This document shows, piece after piece, positions 26,297-34,749 of a stretch of DNA of 64,000 nt. Under the pieces are notes generated by a model. It was not told the DNA's origin, did no database searches, and saw only the letters and a program-made list of their open reading frames with translations. Position 1 is the stretch's first letter. Every line of letters begins with the position of its first letter. Origin of the DNA: Bacteriovoracaceae bacterium. GTDB taxonomy: Bacteria; Bdellovibrionota; Bacteriovoracia; Bacteriovoracales; Bacteriovoracaceae. The translations under genes and the position numbers were made by a program. Location: NCBI GenBank assembly GCA_018649885.1, contig JABIHA010000094.1, positions 1 through 64,000 of the forward strand, given 5' to 3'.

Positions 26297-26800
26297 ATGT
26301 TGCCACCAAGTGAACAGTTGCAACTTCATTATTATCAATCAATAGATATTTGGAAGCGCTTTTGTGAGCATCACAACGAGCTATACACTTATACATGCGA
26401 TGAATATGAAGCCCTCTTAGCTAGCAATTTAAATGAGCTAGATATCATCCTTGCAAAAAAAGAAGAAGTGATTGACAAAATTACTTGCTTAGAACAAATG
26501 AGGTCTGAGCTAATTGACGATATCAATACAAACCTTTCTGATGGAAATAAGCTAGAGAGTGTTTCAGGATTAATTCAATTCATGGAATATTATGAAAATG
26601 GTGAGAAACAACATCTTCTTAGCAAATCTAATACCCTTCTAATTGAAATTATTGAAAGTATAAAAGATCAAAATAAAAAGAATCAACTCTTTATAAATAA
26701 AGCAATCATTTCACTTCGAGATCTAACAGAATCAAGTTCAGAGGGAAAAAATTACAAGCAATATGATTCGCAAGGTGGAGTATCAAAGGGTGTCCGCTAA
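26297..26800 (+). CDS. flgN: FlgN-like flagellar export chaperone
   Basis: A 167-residue helical protein with no signal peptide. Position between flgM and flgK, size and coiled-coil character (LDIILAKKEEVIDKITCLEQ) support FlgN, the chaperone of the hook-filament junction proteins FlgK and FlgL. Sequence identity to FlgN is low by eye, as usual for this family. It starts behind AAAGGAG. Confidence 0.75.
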   Translation: MLPPSEQLQLHYYQSIDIWKRFCEHHNELYTYTCDEYEALLASNLNELDIILAKKEEVIDKITCLEQMRSELIDDINTNLSDGNKLESVSGLIQFMEYYENGEKQHLLSKSNTLLIEIIESIKDQNKKNQLFINKAIISLRDLTESSSEGKNYKQYDSQGGVSKGVR

Positions 26801-26813
26801 AAGGATTTAAGTT

Positions 26814-28280
26814 TTGGGCGTTGACCTATTACAGATAGGAAAGTCAGGCTTAATGGCCTCGAAAAAGTCGTTATCAACGACAGGGCATAATATTGCCAAC
26901 GCCAACACCGAAGGATATTCAAGACAAAGAGTAAATCTACAAACAAATATGCCCATTGGTAGCGGTAACGTGACCATGGGAACAGGTGTTAAGGTTAACT
27001 CTATTAAGAGAATATCAGATGAGTATATTGAAAAAAATGTTAATCAATCAGCCAATACCCATGCCTATTTCAAAGAAAAATCAGGACTTCTCAATCAAGT
27101 TGAAGAGATTTTCAATGAAATAAATAGTGACGGTCTGAACAAAATAATGAACAGATTTTTTAACTCTTTTAGAGAACTTGCAAATCAGCCAGAGAATGAG
27201 ACAGTTCGCTCGGTTGTTAGAGAAAATGCTCGCCTTGTTGTAAAAGATTTTGCAAGAATTTCTGAACACCTTGGAAATGTAACGTCGAGTATGGACAGAA
27301 AGCTTGAGGGCATGGTCATTGATGTTAATCAAATTCTTCATACAATTTCTGATCTCAATATGGAAATTAGACAGCTAGAAAACTCTCATGGGGAAACAGG
27401 CGATTTGAGAGACCAAAGAGATGTGGCCGTTCAAGAACTCTCAAAACTATTGAAAGTGAATACTTATGTTGATGAAAAAGGAAGTTATGTTGTAAATGCT
27501 GCTGGTGTAGGTACCCTCGTTTCAGGAAAACAACTTCAAGAGTTCGCCCCTGGTAATATTGACCATGAAGAAGGCGCCACCAATCACTATGGAATGAGAG
27601 AAATCTATTACAAAAGCAAAAGCTCACGCCCAATCAGTAGCTATATTGAAAAAGGTACAATTGCAGCAGTACTTGAAACTAGAAACAATGAAATGAAGGC
27701 CTTACAAGACCAAATTGATAATGTGGCCTATGAGCTTGCTAACACAGTTAATGCAATCCATAGGAGAGGATACGGAAATTATAGATTACCTGAAGATGAA
27801 AATGGTAATATATACAACCCTGAAGCACACCAAGTCGCAGGCATTAACTTCTTCGCTACCCCTGAAAAGGTTCGTGGAGCAGCTGAAGCCCTAAGCCTAT
27901 CTGATGCGGTAAAGTCTGATCTAAGAAATATTGTTACAGCAATTGAACCAAATAAACCTGGGGATAACAGAATTTCCCTCGCTATATCAAAACTTCAGCA
28001 TGAAAAATTATTTTTAGAAGGATCGACAACAATGGAAGAGTATTACCTACAAAGTGTTGGTAATATCGGACTTTCAACAGCTAAGTCGAACCTCGATCAA
28101 GAGCAAGCAAAGGGAATACTAGCTCAAGCCAGGTCCATTAGAGAAAGACTTTCTGGCGTATCAATCGATGAAGAATCCGCAAATATGGTGAAATTCCAGC
28201 AAGCTTATGACGCATCTGCGAGGGTCATTACAGCATCGGATTCGATGTTTAAATCAGTTTTAGAAATGTGGAGGCCATAA
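26814..28280 (+). CDS. flgK: Flagellar hook-associated protein 1 (FlgK)
   Basis: A 488-residue junction protein. The N terminus LLQIGKSGLMASKKSLSTTG, continuing HNIANANTEGYSRQRVNL, and the C terminus VSIDEESANMVKFQQAYDAS with ARVITASDSMF are the paired helical hook-filament signatures. It starts with TTG behind AAGGA. FlgK and FlgL join hook to filament. It lies 13 bp after flgN. Confidence 0.96.
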   Translation: MGVDLLQIGKSGLMASKKSLSTTGHNIANANTEGYSRQRVNLQTNMPIGSGNVTMGTGVKVNSIKRISDEYIEKNVNQSANTHAYFKEKSGLLNQVEEIFNEINSDGLNKIMNRFFNSFRELANQPENETVRSVVRENARLVVKDFARISEHLGNVTSSMDRKLEGMVIDVNQILHTISDLNMEIRQLENSHGETGDLRDQRDVAVQELSKLLKVNTYVDEKGSYVVNAAGVGTLVSGKQLQEFAPGNIDHEEGATNHYGMREIYYKSKSSRPISSYIEKGTIAAVLETRNNEMKALQDQIDNVAYELANTVNAIHRRGYGNYRLPEDENGNIYNPEAHQVAGINFFATPEKVRGAAEALSLSDAVKSDLRNIVTAIEPNKPGDNRISLAISKLQHEKLFLEGSTTMEEYYLQSVGNIGLSTAKSNLDQEQAKGILAQARSIRERLSGVSIDEESANMVKFQQAYDASARVITASDSMFKSVLEMWRP

Positions 28281-28290
28281 CAGGTAGCAT

Positions 28291-29322
28291 ATGAGTAGAG
28301 TTTCAGAAATGAGCGCCAAACACGCTATCAATTTTTCCATGAGTAAAGCTAAGAGCAAATTAGAAGATTTGCAGATAAAGGGTACCAATTTAAAAAGAAT
28401 GACCAAACCCTCAGATGACCCCATTGGGAATATTGACCTGTTAGCGATCAGATCAAGGATGGTAGATTCTGAACAATTTAGTAGAAATGCAACCTTTGCT
28501 AGTGCACAACTCAATATAACTGAACAAGCCCTTTCAGAAGTTTCTGACATCTTAATGAAGACTAAGGAGCTTGCAATCAGCCAATCGTCAGATTTTTATA
28601 ATAGCAATATAAGAAAATCTGTCGCCAATGAAGTCAAGCAACTTAGAGCGCAGGTTCTTGCCATTTCTAACCGTAGATTGGGCTCCAGATACTTATTTTC
28701 TGGACAAAAAACCCTGACACCAGCCTTCAAAAATAGCGGGAAATACCAAGGGGACGAAGATCAAATTTTTATCGAAGTAGGCAAAGATTTTTTCATACCT
28801 ATTAACTTGAATGGAATTGAAGTTTTCTTTGAAAAACCAAATACATCTCTTCCTCAAAGAAATCCCTTAGAAGGACTTCCTCAAACTAAAGATGAGATTG
28901 ATCTAGCGAGAACTGAAAATTTAGACCCCACTCAAGACATTAAACGGGCCCCTGCCGTTCAGTCTGTTAATAAGGGAGCTGCTGTTGCTAGATCTATATT
29001 TGATATCCTAGACGGTCTAGAAACTGCTCTAAAGAGTAATAACCCAGATGTTATTCAAGATCTTCTTCCTGAAATTGATTCAGCTACAGATAGAGTCATT
29101 TCATTTCGAACTAGAGTTGGATCACTCATTAATTCAATTGAACGCTCTGAGGTTGCGACTGAAGAAGGGAATGTTCGAAATGCCGAGTTAAAAAGTCAGG
29201 TAGAAGACGCCGATGTAGCGGAGCTTTTTTCCGACATCGCCAGGCAGCAGGCAGTGCTGAAAGCCACATATAGAACGGGAAGTGAGCTTATCAATAAAAC
29301 ACTTTTAGATTTTCTAAGATAA
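28291..29322 (+). CDS. flgL: Flagellar hook-associated protein 3 (FlgL)
   Basis: A 343-residue protein with flagellin-like termini: the N-terminal helix contains TKPSDDPIGNIDLLAIRSRM and NITEQALSEVSDILMKTKEL, and the C terminus VEDADVAELFSDIARQQAVL. Last gene of the compact flgFGAHIJMNKL series; csrA follows after 160 bp with its own promoters. It starts seven bases after an AGG. Confidence 0.95.
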   Translation: MSRVSEMSAKHAINFSMSKAKSKLEDLQIKGTNLKRMTKPSDDPIGNIDLLAIRSRMVDSEQFSRNATFASAQLNITEQALSEVSDILMKTKELAISQSSDFYNSNIRKSVANEVKQLRAQVLAISNRRLGSRYLFSGQKTLTPAFKNSGKYQGDEDQIFIEVGKDFFIPINLNGIEVFFEKPNTSLPQRNPLEGLPQTKDEIDLARTENLDPTQDIKRAPAVQSVNKGAAVARSIFDILDGLETALKSNNPDVIQDLLPEIDSATDRVISFRTRVGSLINSIERSEVATEEGNVRNAELKSQVEDADVAELFSDIARQQAVLKATYRTGSELINKTLLDFLR

Positions 29323-29334
29323 TATTTTTTTAAC

Positions 29335-29361
29335 TAAAACTTATTTCACGACAGCCGATAA
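29335..29361 (+). promoter_or_regulatory. Sigma-28 (FliA-type) promoter upstream of csrA
   Basis: TAAA (29335-29338), a spacer of exactly 15 bases and GCCGATAA (29354-29361) match the flagellar sigma-28 consensus TAAA-N15-GCCGATAA at every defined position. It lies just after flgL and about 120 bp before csrA. The upstream operon encodes FlgM, the antagonist of this sigma factor. Confidence 0.75.
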
Positions 29362-29395
29362 ATCACTTAAGAAAAATGTAACACGCGCTTTTTAC

Positions 29396-29424
29396 TTGCC
29401 ATTTCCGCTAGTAAATAATATATG
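29396..29424 (+). promoter_or_regulatory. Second, sigma-70-type promoter of csrA
   Basis: TTGCCA (29396-29401) and TATATG (29419-29424) are separated by 17 bp. The surrounding TACTTGCC-x-TTTCC is repeated before fliW. With the sigma-28 site upstream, csrA would have tandem promoters. Confidence 0.5.
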
Positions 29425-29482
29425 AGTGCGTTACTGGCTATTACAGCACAGGGAAGTTACATTTTATAGTTGAGGATTAACT

Positions 29483-29713
29483 ATGCTCGTCCTGACGAGA
29501 AAATTAGGTGAAAGTATTGCAATTGATGACCACATCAAAATAGTTGTGGTTCAGATTAAGGGCAAACAAGTTCGGTTGGGTATCAAAGCCCCCAAAGAGA
29601 CCAAGATCCATCGAGAGGAGGTCTACCGTGCAATACAAGATCAAAACACTGAGGCATCTCAGGCTAGTCTTGATGATATTTCAAACCTCTCAAGAGAACT
29701 CCATAAAAAATAA
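29483..29713 (+). CDS. csrA: Carbon storage regulator CsrA (RNA-binding)
   Basis: A 76-residue protein. MLVLTRKLGESIAIDDHIKI and VRLGIKAPKETKIHREEVY are the family signature, including the RNA-contact residues near both ends. The C-terminal tail is about 15 residues longer than E. coli CsrA. CsrA binds GGA motifs in mRNA leaders and, in bacteria with fliW, represses flagellin translation. It starts behind GAGGATT. The neighbouring fliW encodes its protein antagonist. Confidence 0.95.
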   Translation: MLVLTRKLGESIAIDDHIKIVVVQIKGKQVRLGIKAPKETKIHREEVYRAIQDQNTEASQASLDDISNLSRELHKK

Positions 29714-30056
29714 TTGCTGCCTATCAGCGATCCAGTAATCTTAAACATGCTTGTGAGTCCTTCTCTATAGCATCTTAGGTGCATCGCAAGAAATATCACA
29801 AAAGAGCTAACTCCCCGATTAAAAACCCCTCTGAAACAATATCACCCTTTCTAGGACCCCTCTTGTGACCCAAGCACGTTAAAATCCAGGAAAATTCAAT
29901 CCCTGGTCACAGCGACAAAAACCAGCCACACCAGGGGCAAATTCACCTCTAAAAGTCCGAAATAAATTCCTACTTGCCCTTTCCTACTAGCTATTGCTAA
30001 CATCGATGGATAGGGGACGCGAGTCACCATGACTAATCAGGTTGGAGGAAAAATCT
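29714..30056 (+). other. csrA-fliW intergenic region (343 bp), possible structured leader
   Basis: No open frame is credible here. The fliW promoter candidate lies at 29974-30003. The upstream part has short complementary segments such as CCAGG and CCTGG around 29887-29910 that could fold. GGA-containing sites (ATGGAT near 30006, TTGGAGG at the Shine-Dalgarno sequence) could be CsrA targets, though this is speculative. Confidence 0.4.
29974..30003 (+). promoter_or_regulatory. Putative fliW promoter with the same upstream box as csrA
   Basis: TTGCCC (29974-29979) and TAACAT (29998-30003) are 18 bp apart. The block TACTTGCCCTTTCC followed by CTAG strongly resembles TACTTGCCATTTCC-x-CTAG before csrA, suggesting shared control. 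Confidence 0.45.
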
Positions 30057-30635
30057 GTGAAAATTAAAACTTCTAGGTTCGGTGAACTTCAAGTTGAAAA
30101 AACCGATATCATTAATTTCCAGGAAGGGATCCTAGGATTTGAACACCTCAAAAAGTTCTTTATTGTAGATCCAGGTGACAGCACATTAATCTTATGGCTT
30201 CAAAGTATCGAGGATGAAAAAGTTGCATTCCCAATGATTGAGCCGAAAATTTTTATGCCAAACTACTCTATTTCATTGCTTCCAATGGAGCTGCAAAGCC
30301 TCGATATGGAAGGCGTGACAGATGCAAAGGTTTACAGCATCCTCACGATTCCCAAGGAAGTAACTCAAATGTCGGCCAACTTGAAGGCTCCAGTTATTAT
30401 AAATCCAATGAAAAGAATCGGAAGGCAGATTGTCCTTCAAGATAGCAAACTTTCAGTGAAATGTGAGATGTACAGAGATCTTAAACAGTATATCGTTAAC
30501 TTTTCATCAGATGATTCTAAAAGAACTACAGTCAATGAGCCAGGGTCTGCAATGGGTGGATCAGAAGCTGAGTCAGCTCCAAGCACTGGAGAACCAGCGA
30601 CAAAGCCTCAGGGGCCAACAGTAGAAGTAAATTAA
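30057..30635 (+). CDS. fliW: Flagellar assembly factor FliW (CsrA antagonist)
   Basis: A 192-residue protein. KTSRFGELQVEKTDIINFQE, then GILGFEHLKKFFIVDP, and the FPMIEPKIF segment are the FliW signature. FliW binds flagellin or CsrA and couples flagellin supply to CsrA repression. The start is GTG 30057, seven bases after GGAGG; an in-frame TTG at 30042 overlaps that GGAGG and is rejected. The last 35 residues are a Ser/Pro/Gly/Glu-rich tail not usual in FliW. Confidence 0.92.
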   Translation: MKIKTSRFGELQVEKTDIINFQEGILGFEHLKKFFIVDPGDSTLILWLQSIEDEKVAFPMIEPKIFMPNYSISLLPMELQSLDMEGVTDAKVYSILTIPKEVTQMSANLKAPVIINPMKRIGRQIVLQDSKLSVKCEMYRDLKQYIVNFSSDDSKRTTVNEPGSAMGGSEAESAPSTGEPATKPQGPTVEVN

Positions 30636-30661
30636 GTTATTTTAAAAATCATGAGTAAATA

Positions 30662-30691
30662 GCCCTTCCTTTATAAGAAGGGTTTTTTTTT
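30662..30691 (+). terminator. Rho-independent terminator after fliW
   Basis: CCCTTC (30663-30668), a short loop and GAAGGG (30677-30682) are followed by nine T residues. It separates the flagellar region from the convergent TPR gene. Confidence 0.88.
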
Positions 30692-30709
30692 GCAAGTTAG
30701 AGTGAAACT

Positions 30710-31450
30710 CTAATTAAAAACGGTGAGATTGGTCTCTGTGGCTGATTTTGAAAGATTTAAGTACATCTTAGCATCGTCATTTTTGGGATCTTTGGCCAAA
30801 ACCATTTGCCACTGAGTTTGTGCCTCTAAGATATTACCCTGGCCATAATAAATAACCCCTAATGAGATTCTTGCAGGTGCAAAAGCTGGGTATTCATTTT
30901 TCAATTTCTTTAACTCTTCGATGGCCTTGGAAGTAAACCCTTTCTTCGAGTAGGCCTTGGCGATTCTAATTCTGGCCTCAAGGTCATCTGGGTTTAAACC
31001 AATTGCCTTCTTATATTCAAACACCGCTTCATCAAATCTATTGTAACTACTGTACAAGTCAGCAAGCTCAAGGTGCTTATGTGAAAATTTTTTATTAACG
31101 TGAGGATCACTAAAAACCTGAGCTCCCGCCTTCTTTTTTACCTTCTCGTTAGCAGACTCAAAAACGGCTTGGCCTCTTTCATACTTGCCAATATCATTAT
31201 AGAGAACTGAGAGAGAGATAGATGCATCAGTGTTGTTAGGATCGAGTTCAAGAACCTTAGTGAAGGCCTTAATCGCTTTTCCAATTTTACCTTGAATATG
31301 AAATATATTTGCTAAGAAAAAAAATGCTTCGGAGTTCCTAGAATTTATTTCAATGACTTCACTGAAAAGTGATAATGACTTCTTATACTCTCTTCGATCA
31401 AAACAATTCTTTGCCTTGTTAAAAATTTCTAATTCTCTTTCATTATCCAT
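30710..31450 (-). CDS. Tetratricopeptide repeat protein
   Basis: A 246-residue cytoplasmic protein built of about five TPR units: residues 9-42 (KNCFDRREYKKSLSLFSEVI), 43-76 (HIQGKIGKAIKAFTKVLELD), one near YSSYNRFDEAVFEYKKAIGL, one near AKAYSKKGFTSKAIEELKKL and one near GVIYYGQGNILEAQTQWQMV. It is a scaffold for protein contacts with no catalytic motif. It starts behind GGAGAGG. Last of a five-gene minus-strand operon, 24 bp after the bamD-like gene. Confidence 0.85.
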   Translation of the reverse strand: MDNERELEIFNKAKNCFDRREYKKSLSLFSEVIEINSRNSEAFFFLANIFHIQGKIGKAIKAFTKVLELDPNNTDASISLSVLYNDIGKYERGQAVFESANEKVKKKAGAQVFSDPHVNKKFSHKHLELADLYSSYNRFDEAVFEYKKAIGLNPDDLEARIRIAKAYSKKGFTSKAIEELKKLKNEYPAFAPARISLGVIYYGQGNILEAQTQWQMVLAKDPKNDDAKMYLNLSKSATETNLTVFN

Positions 31451-31474
31451 GTGATCCTCTCCATAATACTATTC

Positions 31475-32251
31475 TTATTCATCGTCCTTAGGTTTTGAAA
31501 CAAGCTCCAAAAACTTTTTTCGACATTTAACTTCCCAACCCTTGTACTCTTCTACAGAAGAGCCCTTTGAGCCTCTTCCAAAGCTTTGAGAATACCTCAC
31601 ACAATCCGAGAAGCTCTCCATATAAAATGAGCTTTCAACAACCCTAAGCTTTGAATGCTCAATGATTGAATCATTTTTTATATTTTTTAGAATGTCTAAA
31701 TACCTAAACCTTGCAGCATCATAGACACCTGTTTTGAAATAAAAATCTGCAATATATTGCTCTTTTTGCTCAAGCATCAAGCTACATTCAATAATTCGGT
31801 CATTGGATTTTCCGGCATGCTCTGTTCCAGGAAATCTTCGAATAACTTCATTGTAATATTTAACTGCTTCTGATGCTGAAGATAAATCTCTATCATAGGT
31901 AGAGGGTAGCTGGTTGTAATAACTTTCAGCAATTCTCCATGTCACGTATCCAAGCCTCTTGTGCTTGGGGTGAGAGTCCCTAAACAACAAATAAGCTGCA
32001 GCTGCTTCTACAAAATTTCCTTGCTTAAAAAGAATATCAGCCTGCAAAAGCTCGGCGTGAGTTGCAAAAAAACTATAGGGATATTGAGATTTTAGTTGCC
32101 CTAATTTTTCTGTAGCTAGTAAAAATCTACTTCGCTCAAAATAATCCAGCGCCTCTTTATACAAAACCTCGGCTTCAGTCTTTCCAGTAATCTCGTCACT
32201 ACTACAGCCTGCAAAGAGGCCAACTATGCATAATAAAAGTATCAATTTCAT
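31475..32251 (-). CDS. bamD: Outer-membrane assembly lipoprotein BamD
   Basis: A 258-residue lipoprotein (lipobox FAGC, Cys about residue 15). TPR-like helices include EVLYKEALDYFERSRFLLAT, SQYPYSFFATHAELLQADIL and FRDSHPKHKRLGYVTWRIAE, with a YNEVIRRFPGTEHA segment. These match BamD/YfiO, the essential lipoprotein of the BAM complex that inserts outer-membrane barrels. Neighbours are a TPR protein and a PerM-type membrane protein. Confidence 0.87.
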   Translation of the reverse strand: MKLILLLCIVGLFAGCSSDEITGKTEAEVLYKEALDYFERSRFLLATEKLGQLKSQYPYSFFATHAELLQADILFKQGNFVEAAAAYLLFRDSHPKHKRLGYVTWRIAESYYNQLPSTYDRDLSSASEAVKYYNEVIRRFPGTEHAGKSNDRIIECSLMLEQKEQYIADFYFKTGVYDAARFRYLDILKNIKNDSIIEHSKLRVVESSFYMESFSDCVRYSQSFGRGSKGSSVEEYKGWEVKCRKKFLELVSKPKDDE

Positions 32252-32293
32252 AGCACTAATCTACCTCGCACAGGCGGGGGCAGTCAAAGGGAT

Positions 32294-33367
32294 CTACATA
32301 TTTCTTTTCTGGGTAGGACCTGAGGGGTAAATGCTAAAGTAGAACTCTTGAAAAAGCAGTTTAAAGGCTGCAGCAAATGGTATTGAAACCACCATTCCCA
32401 TAATTCCCATCATTTGGGATCCAAGGACAACACTTACCACCACAATAATGGGGTGAAGATCTACAATTTTTGAAACCAAAATAGGAAAAACAAGACCCAG
32501 ATCAATTGCGTTGGCCAAGGAGTACAGCACAATAACTGCACCAAGCTGGGAAGTTAGCCCCCCATATTCAATGAGCCCAATAATAATCGCTGGAACAAAA
32601 CCCAAAATTGGGCCCACATAGGGAATAATATTGGTAATAGCTGCAACGAGTCCAAGAATGATGGCAAATCGTAGATCGATTATTACTAAACCGGTTGTGA
32701 TGATCACTCCCACAATTGTGGCCTCTACGAATTTAGCAAATATGTAATCACCTAGTTGCTTATTGAATTTATGCATTAAGCTGTAAACTCTTTCAAAAAT
32801 AGAATTTGGAACCAACTTAAGAATTGAGTATTTAAAATTCTTCCCGTCTTTAAACAAGAAAAATAAAAATAAGGGCACCAGAAAAAACCACTCCAGTATG
32901 GTGCCTAAAATTGATGGAAGCCCAAGTATTGCGGACTTGAGTCCATCTTTTATTAGATTAATTCCAGAATCAAGGGCCCTATCACCATATTTTTCAAAGC
33001 CAGGAACATTTACCCTCGCTTTAATTTCCGAGAATTTCTTACGTGCGAATTTTTCAAACTTGGGAAGGTAGTACTGAAGGTTATCGGCTTCTTTTTTTAT
33101 AGCAGGAACGGCCATAATTACAGGGTAAACAATCATAACTCCAAAGCTAAGAATAATAATAATGGAGGTAAAGGTTCTATTTATCCCAAACTTAGAAAAA
33201 AATGGAAATGAAGGTTTGGCCAGGAATGAGAGAATATAGGAAAAGCAAAGTGGAAGAACTAGTCTTCTTAGATTCAGAAAAAATAAAAAGCAAACAAGAA
33301 TAATAGACGAAAAGAAAACCATCCTAAGTAAGTTTGAATTTCGTTTTACTTTAGTTTCTTTTATCAT
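32294..33367 (-). CDS. AI-2E/PerM-family membrane transporter
   Basis: A 357-residue integral membrane protein with about seven to eight hydrophobic segments. The family pattern is two N-terminal helices, a periplasmic soluble part (about residues 70-150: KKEADNLQYYLPKFEKFARK), and C-terminal helices with ITNIIPYVGPILGFVPAIII, VDLHPIIVVVSVVLGSQMMG and MVVSIPFAAAFKLLF. Substrates of this family vary (autoinducer-2 export, Na+/H+ exchange) and cannot be chosen here. It overlaps the upstream cyclic-nucleotide-binding gene by 17 bp. Confidence 0.85.
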   Translation of the reverse strand: MIKETKVKRNSNLLRMVFFSSIILVCFLFFLNLRRLVLPLCFSYILSFLAKPSFPFFSKFGINRTFTSIIIILSFGVMIVYPVIMAVPAIKKEADNLQYYLPKFEKFARKKFSEIKARVNVPGFEKYGDRALDSGINLIKDGLKSAILGLPSILGTILEWFFLVPLFLFFLFKDGKNFKYSILKLVPNSIFERVYSLMHKFNKQLGDYIFAKFVEATIVGVIITTGLVIIDLRFAIILGLVAAITNIIPYVGPILGFVPAIIIGLIEYGGLTSQLGAVIVLYSLANAIDLGLVFPILVSKIVDLHPIIVVVSVVLGSQMMGIMGMVVSIPFAAAFKLLFQEFYFSIYPSGPTQKRNM

Positions 33368-34004
33368 TTTGCTCTATTCTAGAAAATTTATATTTAAGTA
33401 ACCTTATTTCATTGCTCATGGCCGTCATTCTATTTGCAAGTATCATAGAGATTGATTGAAGTAGCTTAGCTCCAACGACTGGGAAATGATCAATGAGCTC
33501 CTCCATATCCGGTCGAAAAATTCCAAGAAGTGTACTCGCCCCTCTTGAAATAGCTGACGCTGTTCTAAGGTTTACCTCCTGTAGTAGTGCTAACTCACCG
33601 AAGTAGTCATTTCTTTCAAGCGTTGTGATGTGAACTTTGTCTCCATTTTTGACTACAGCACCGGGCGCCCCTCCTGACTCATTCTCCCCTATTTTAGTTC
33701 CATAAATTTCTACATTTCCTGAAAAAATAAAATAGAATCCGACACCTACTTGATCTTGATTAAAGATTGTTTCTTGATTTTCAAATGACCTTAGATGGAG
33801 GTGATTAGATAAAATGCGAAGTTCATTATCTGAAAAATTTTTCAATACATGAACTGATCTTAAAAATTTCGGTATTATATTATCTTTGGTTCTCGAAAGA
33901 GGGGACGCCTGCCAAAAATATTTTAAAACAGAAATACTTAATCTTTCAGGCAGATCACTATTTTCATCCATTTTGGTTTTTATTTCGTCTTCGTAGCTTC
34001 CCAT
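33351..34004 (-). CDS. Cyclic nucleotide-binding domain protein
   Basis: A 217-residue soluble protein. A cNMP-binding beta-roll spans about residues 50-175: FSDNELRILSNHLHLRSFEN, GVGFYFIFSGNVEIYG, YFGELALLQEVNLRTASAIS. The last contains the phosphate-binding cassette with FGELALL and the Arg of NLRTAS, so nucleotide binding is plausible. There is no DNA-binding domain; the C-terminal helix (MSNEIRLLKYKFSRIEQN) is coiled-coil-like. It starts behind GAGG, seven bases after the upstream gene. Confidence 0.85.
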   Translation of the reverse strand: MGSYEDEIKTKMDENSDLPERLSISVLKYFWQASPLSRTKDNIIPKFLRSVHVLKNFSDNELRILSNHLHLRSFENQETIFNQDQVGVGFYFIFSGNVEIYGTKIGENESGGAPGAVVKNGDKVHITTLERNDYFGELALLQEVNLRTASAISRGASTLLGIFRPDMEELIDHFPVVGAKLLQSISMILANRMTAMSNEIRLLKYKFSRIEQNDKRN

Positions 34005-34011
34005 TAATACC

Positions 34012-34677
34012 TCAGTAAACTCCCAAATCTTTTGATCTCACCCAACCAGCAAGATCTACAGGGGACTTAATATAATACCAACCGTCTTTTGGCTGTTCTA
34101 CTAAAACTTTTAGCCCAGCTGGTAGAGGCCTAGATACTTCAAAAATCTTTGATGGACCTTCTCTAATTTCAGCGTCAACAAGCGAAACGGCATAATTTAA
34201 TTTTTTAACAAAGATAGATGAGAACAATACAGGAATACAGGCCACTGCCAAAATCAAAACCACCCCTGGTACTTTTTTTATTTTTTTTAATGCTACACCT
34301 ACAATCCCGGCTAAAATAATCATCAAACTAAGAGTCATATAAGCTTCAGAGGGAATCTCTTTTGAGCTTCTCCAGAAAAAATCATAGAAATCTTGAGAGC
34401 TCTCAGCTTGAACACCAATTACATTAGTTTTCACTAAATTAATGTTTTTCAAAGCACCCGACTTTGAATAGCCCGCCCAGATTGACTTTTCTAGGTGAAA
34501 CCTAGCAGCACCTATATTCTCAATTTTGAGATATGCTGTTCCTAAGTTGTAATGGAACTGGCCCAGGGGGAAGGAAGCCTTCTCCTTTAGCAAAAGATTG
34601 ATAAAATCATCAAACTTTTGATTAAGGTATAGGTCCTGCAATTTATTTAAGGTTTCGTTTGTGCTAGTATTTGCCAT
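34012..34677 (-). CDS. BatE-like TPR/SH3 membrane protein
   Basis: A 221-residue protein. N-terminal TPR-like helices (LGQFHYNLGTAYLKIENIGA) are followed by two adjacent transmembrane segments (LSLMIILAGIVGVALK and GVVLILAVACIPVLFSSIFV) and a C-terminal SH3b domain (VDAEIREGPSKIF through GWYYIKSPVDLAGWVRSKDLG). This order is that of BatE-type proteins of the Bacteroides aerotolerance group, though no batA-D are here. First gene of the minus-strand operon; no Shine-Dalgarno sequence is visible. Confidence 0.72.
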   Translation of the reverse strand: MANTSTNETLNKLQDLYLNQKFDDFINLLLKEKASFPLGQFHYNLGTAYLKIENIGAARFHLEKSIWAGYSKSGALKNINLVKTNVIGVQAESSQDFYDFFWRSSKEIPSEAYMTLSLMIILAGIVGVALKKIKKVPGVVLILAVACIPVLFSSIFVKKLNYAVSLVDAEIREGPSKIFEVSRPLPAGLKVLVEQPKDGWYYIKSPVDLAGWVRSKDLGVY

Positions 34678-34749
34678 GTTAAGATTATCTCACTCAAACA
34701 ATACTTTTCAAGAATATTACTAATTGTTTTAAATATTTGGGGCTGACTA

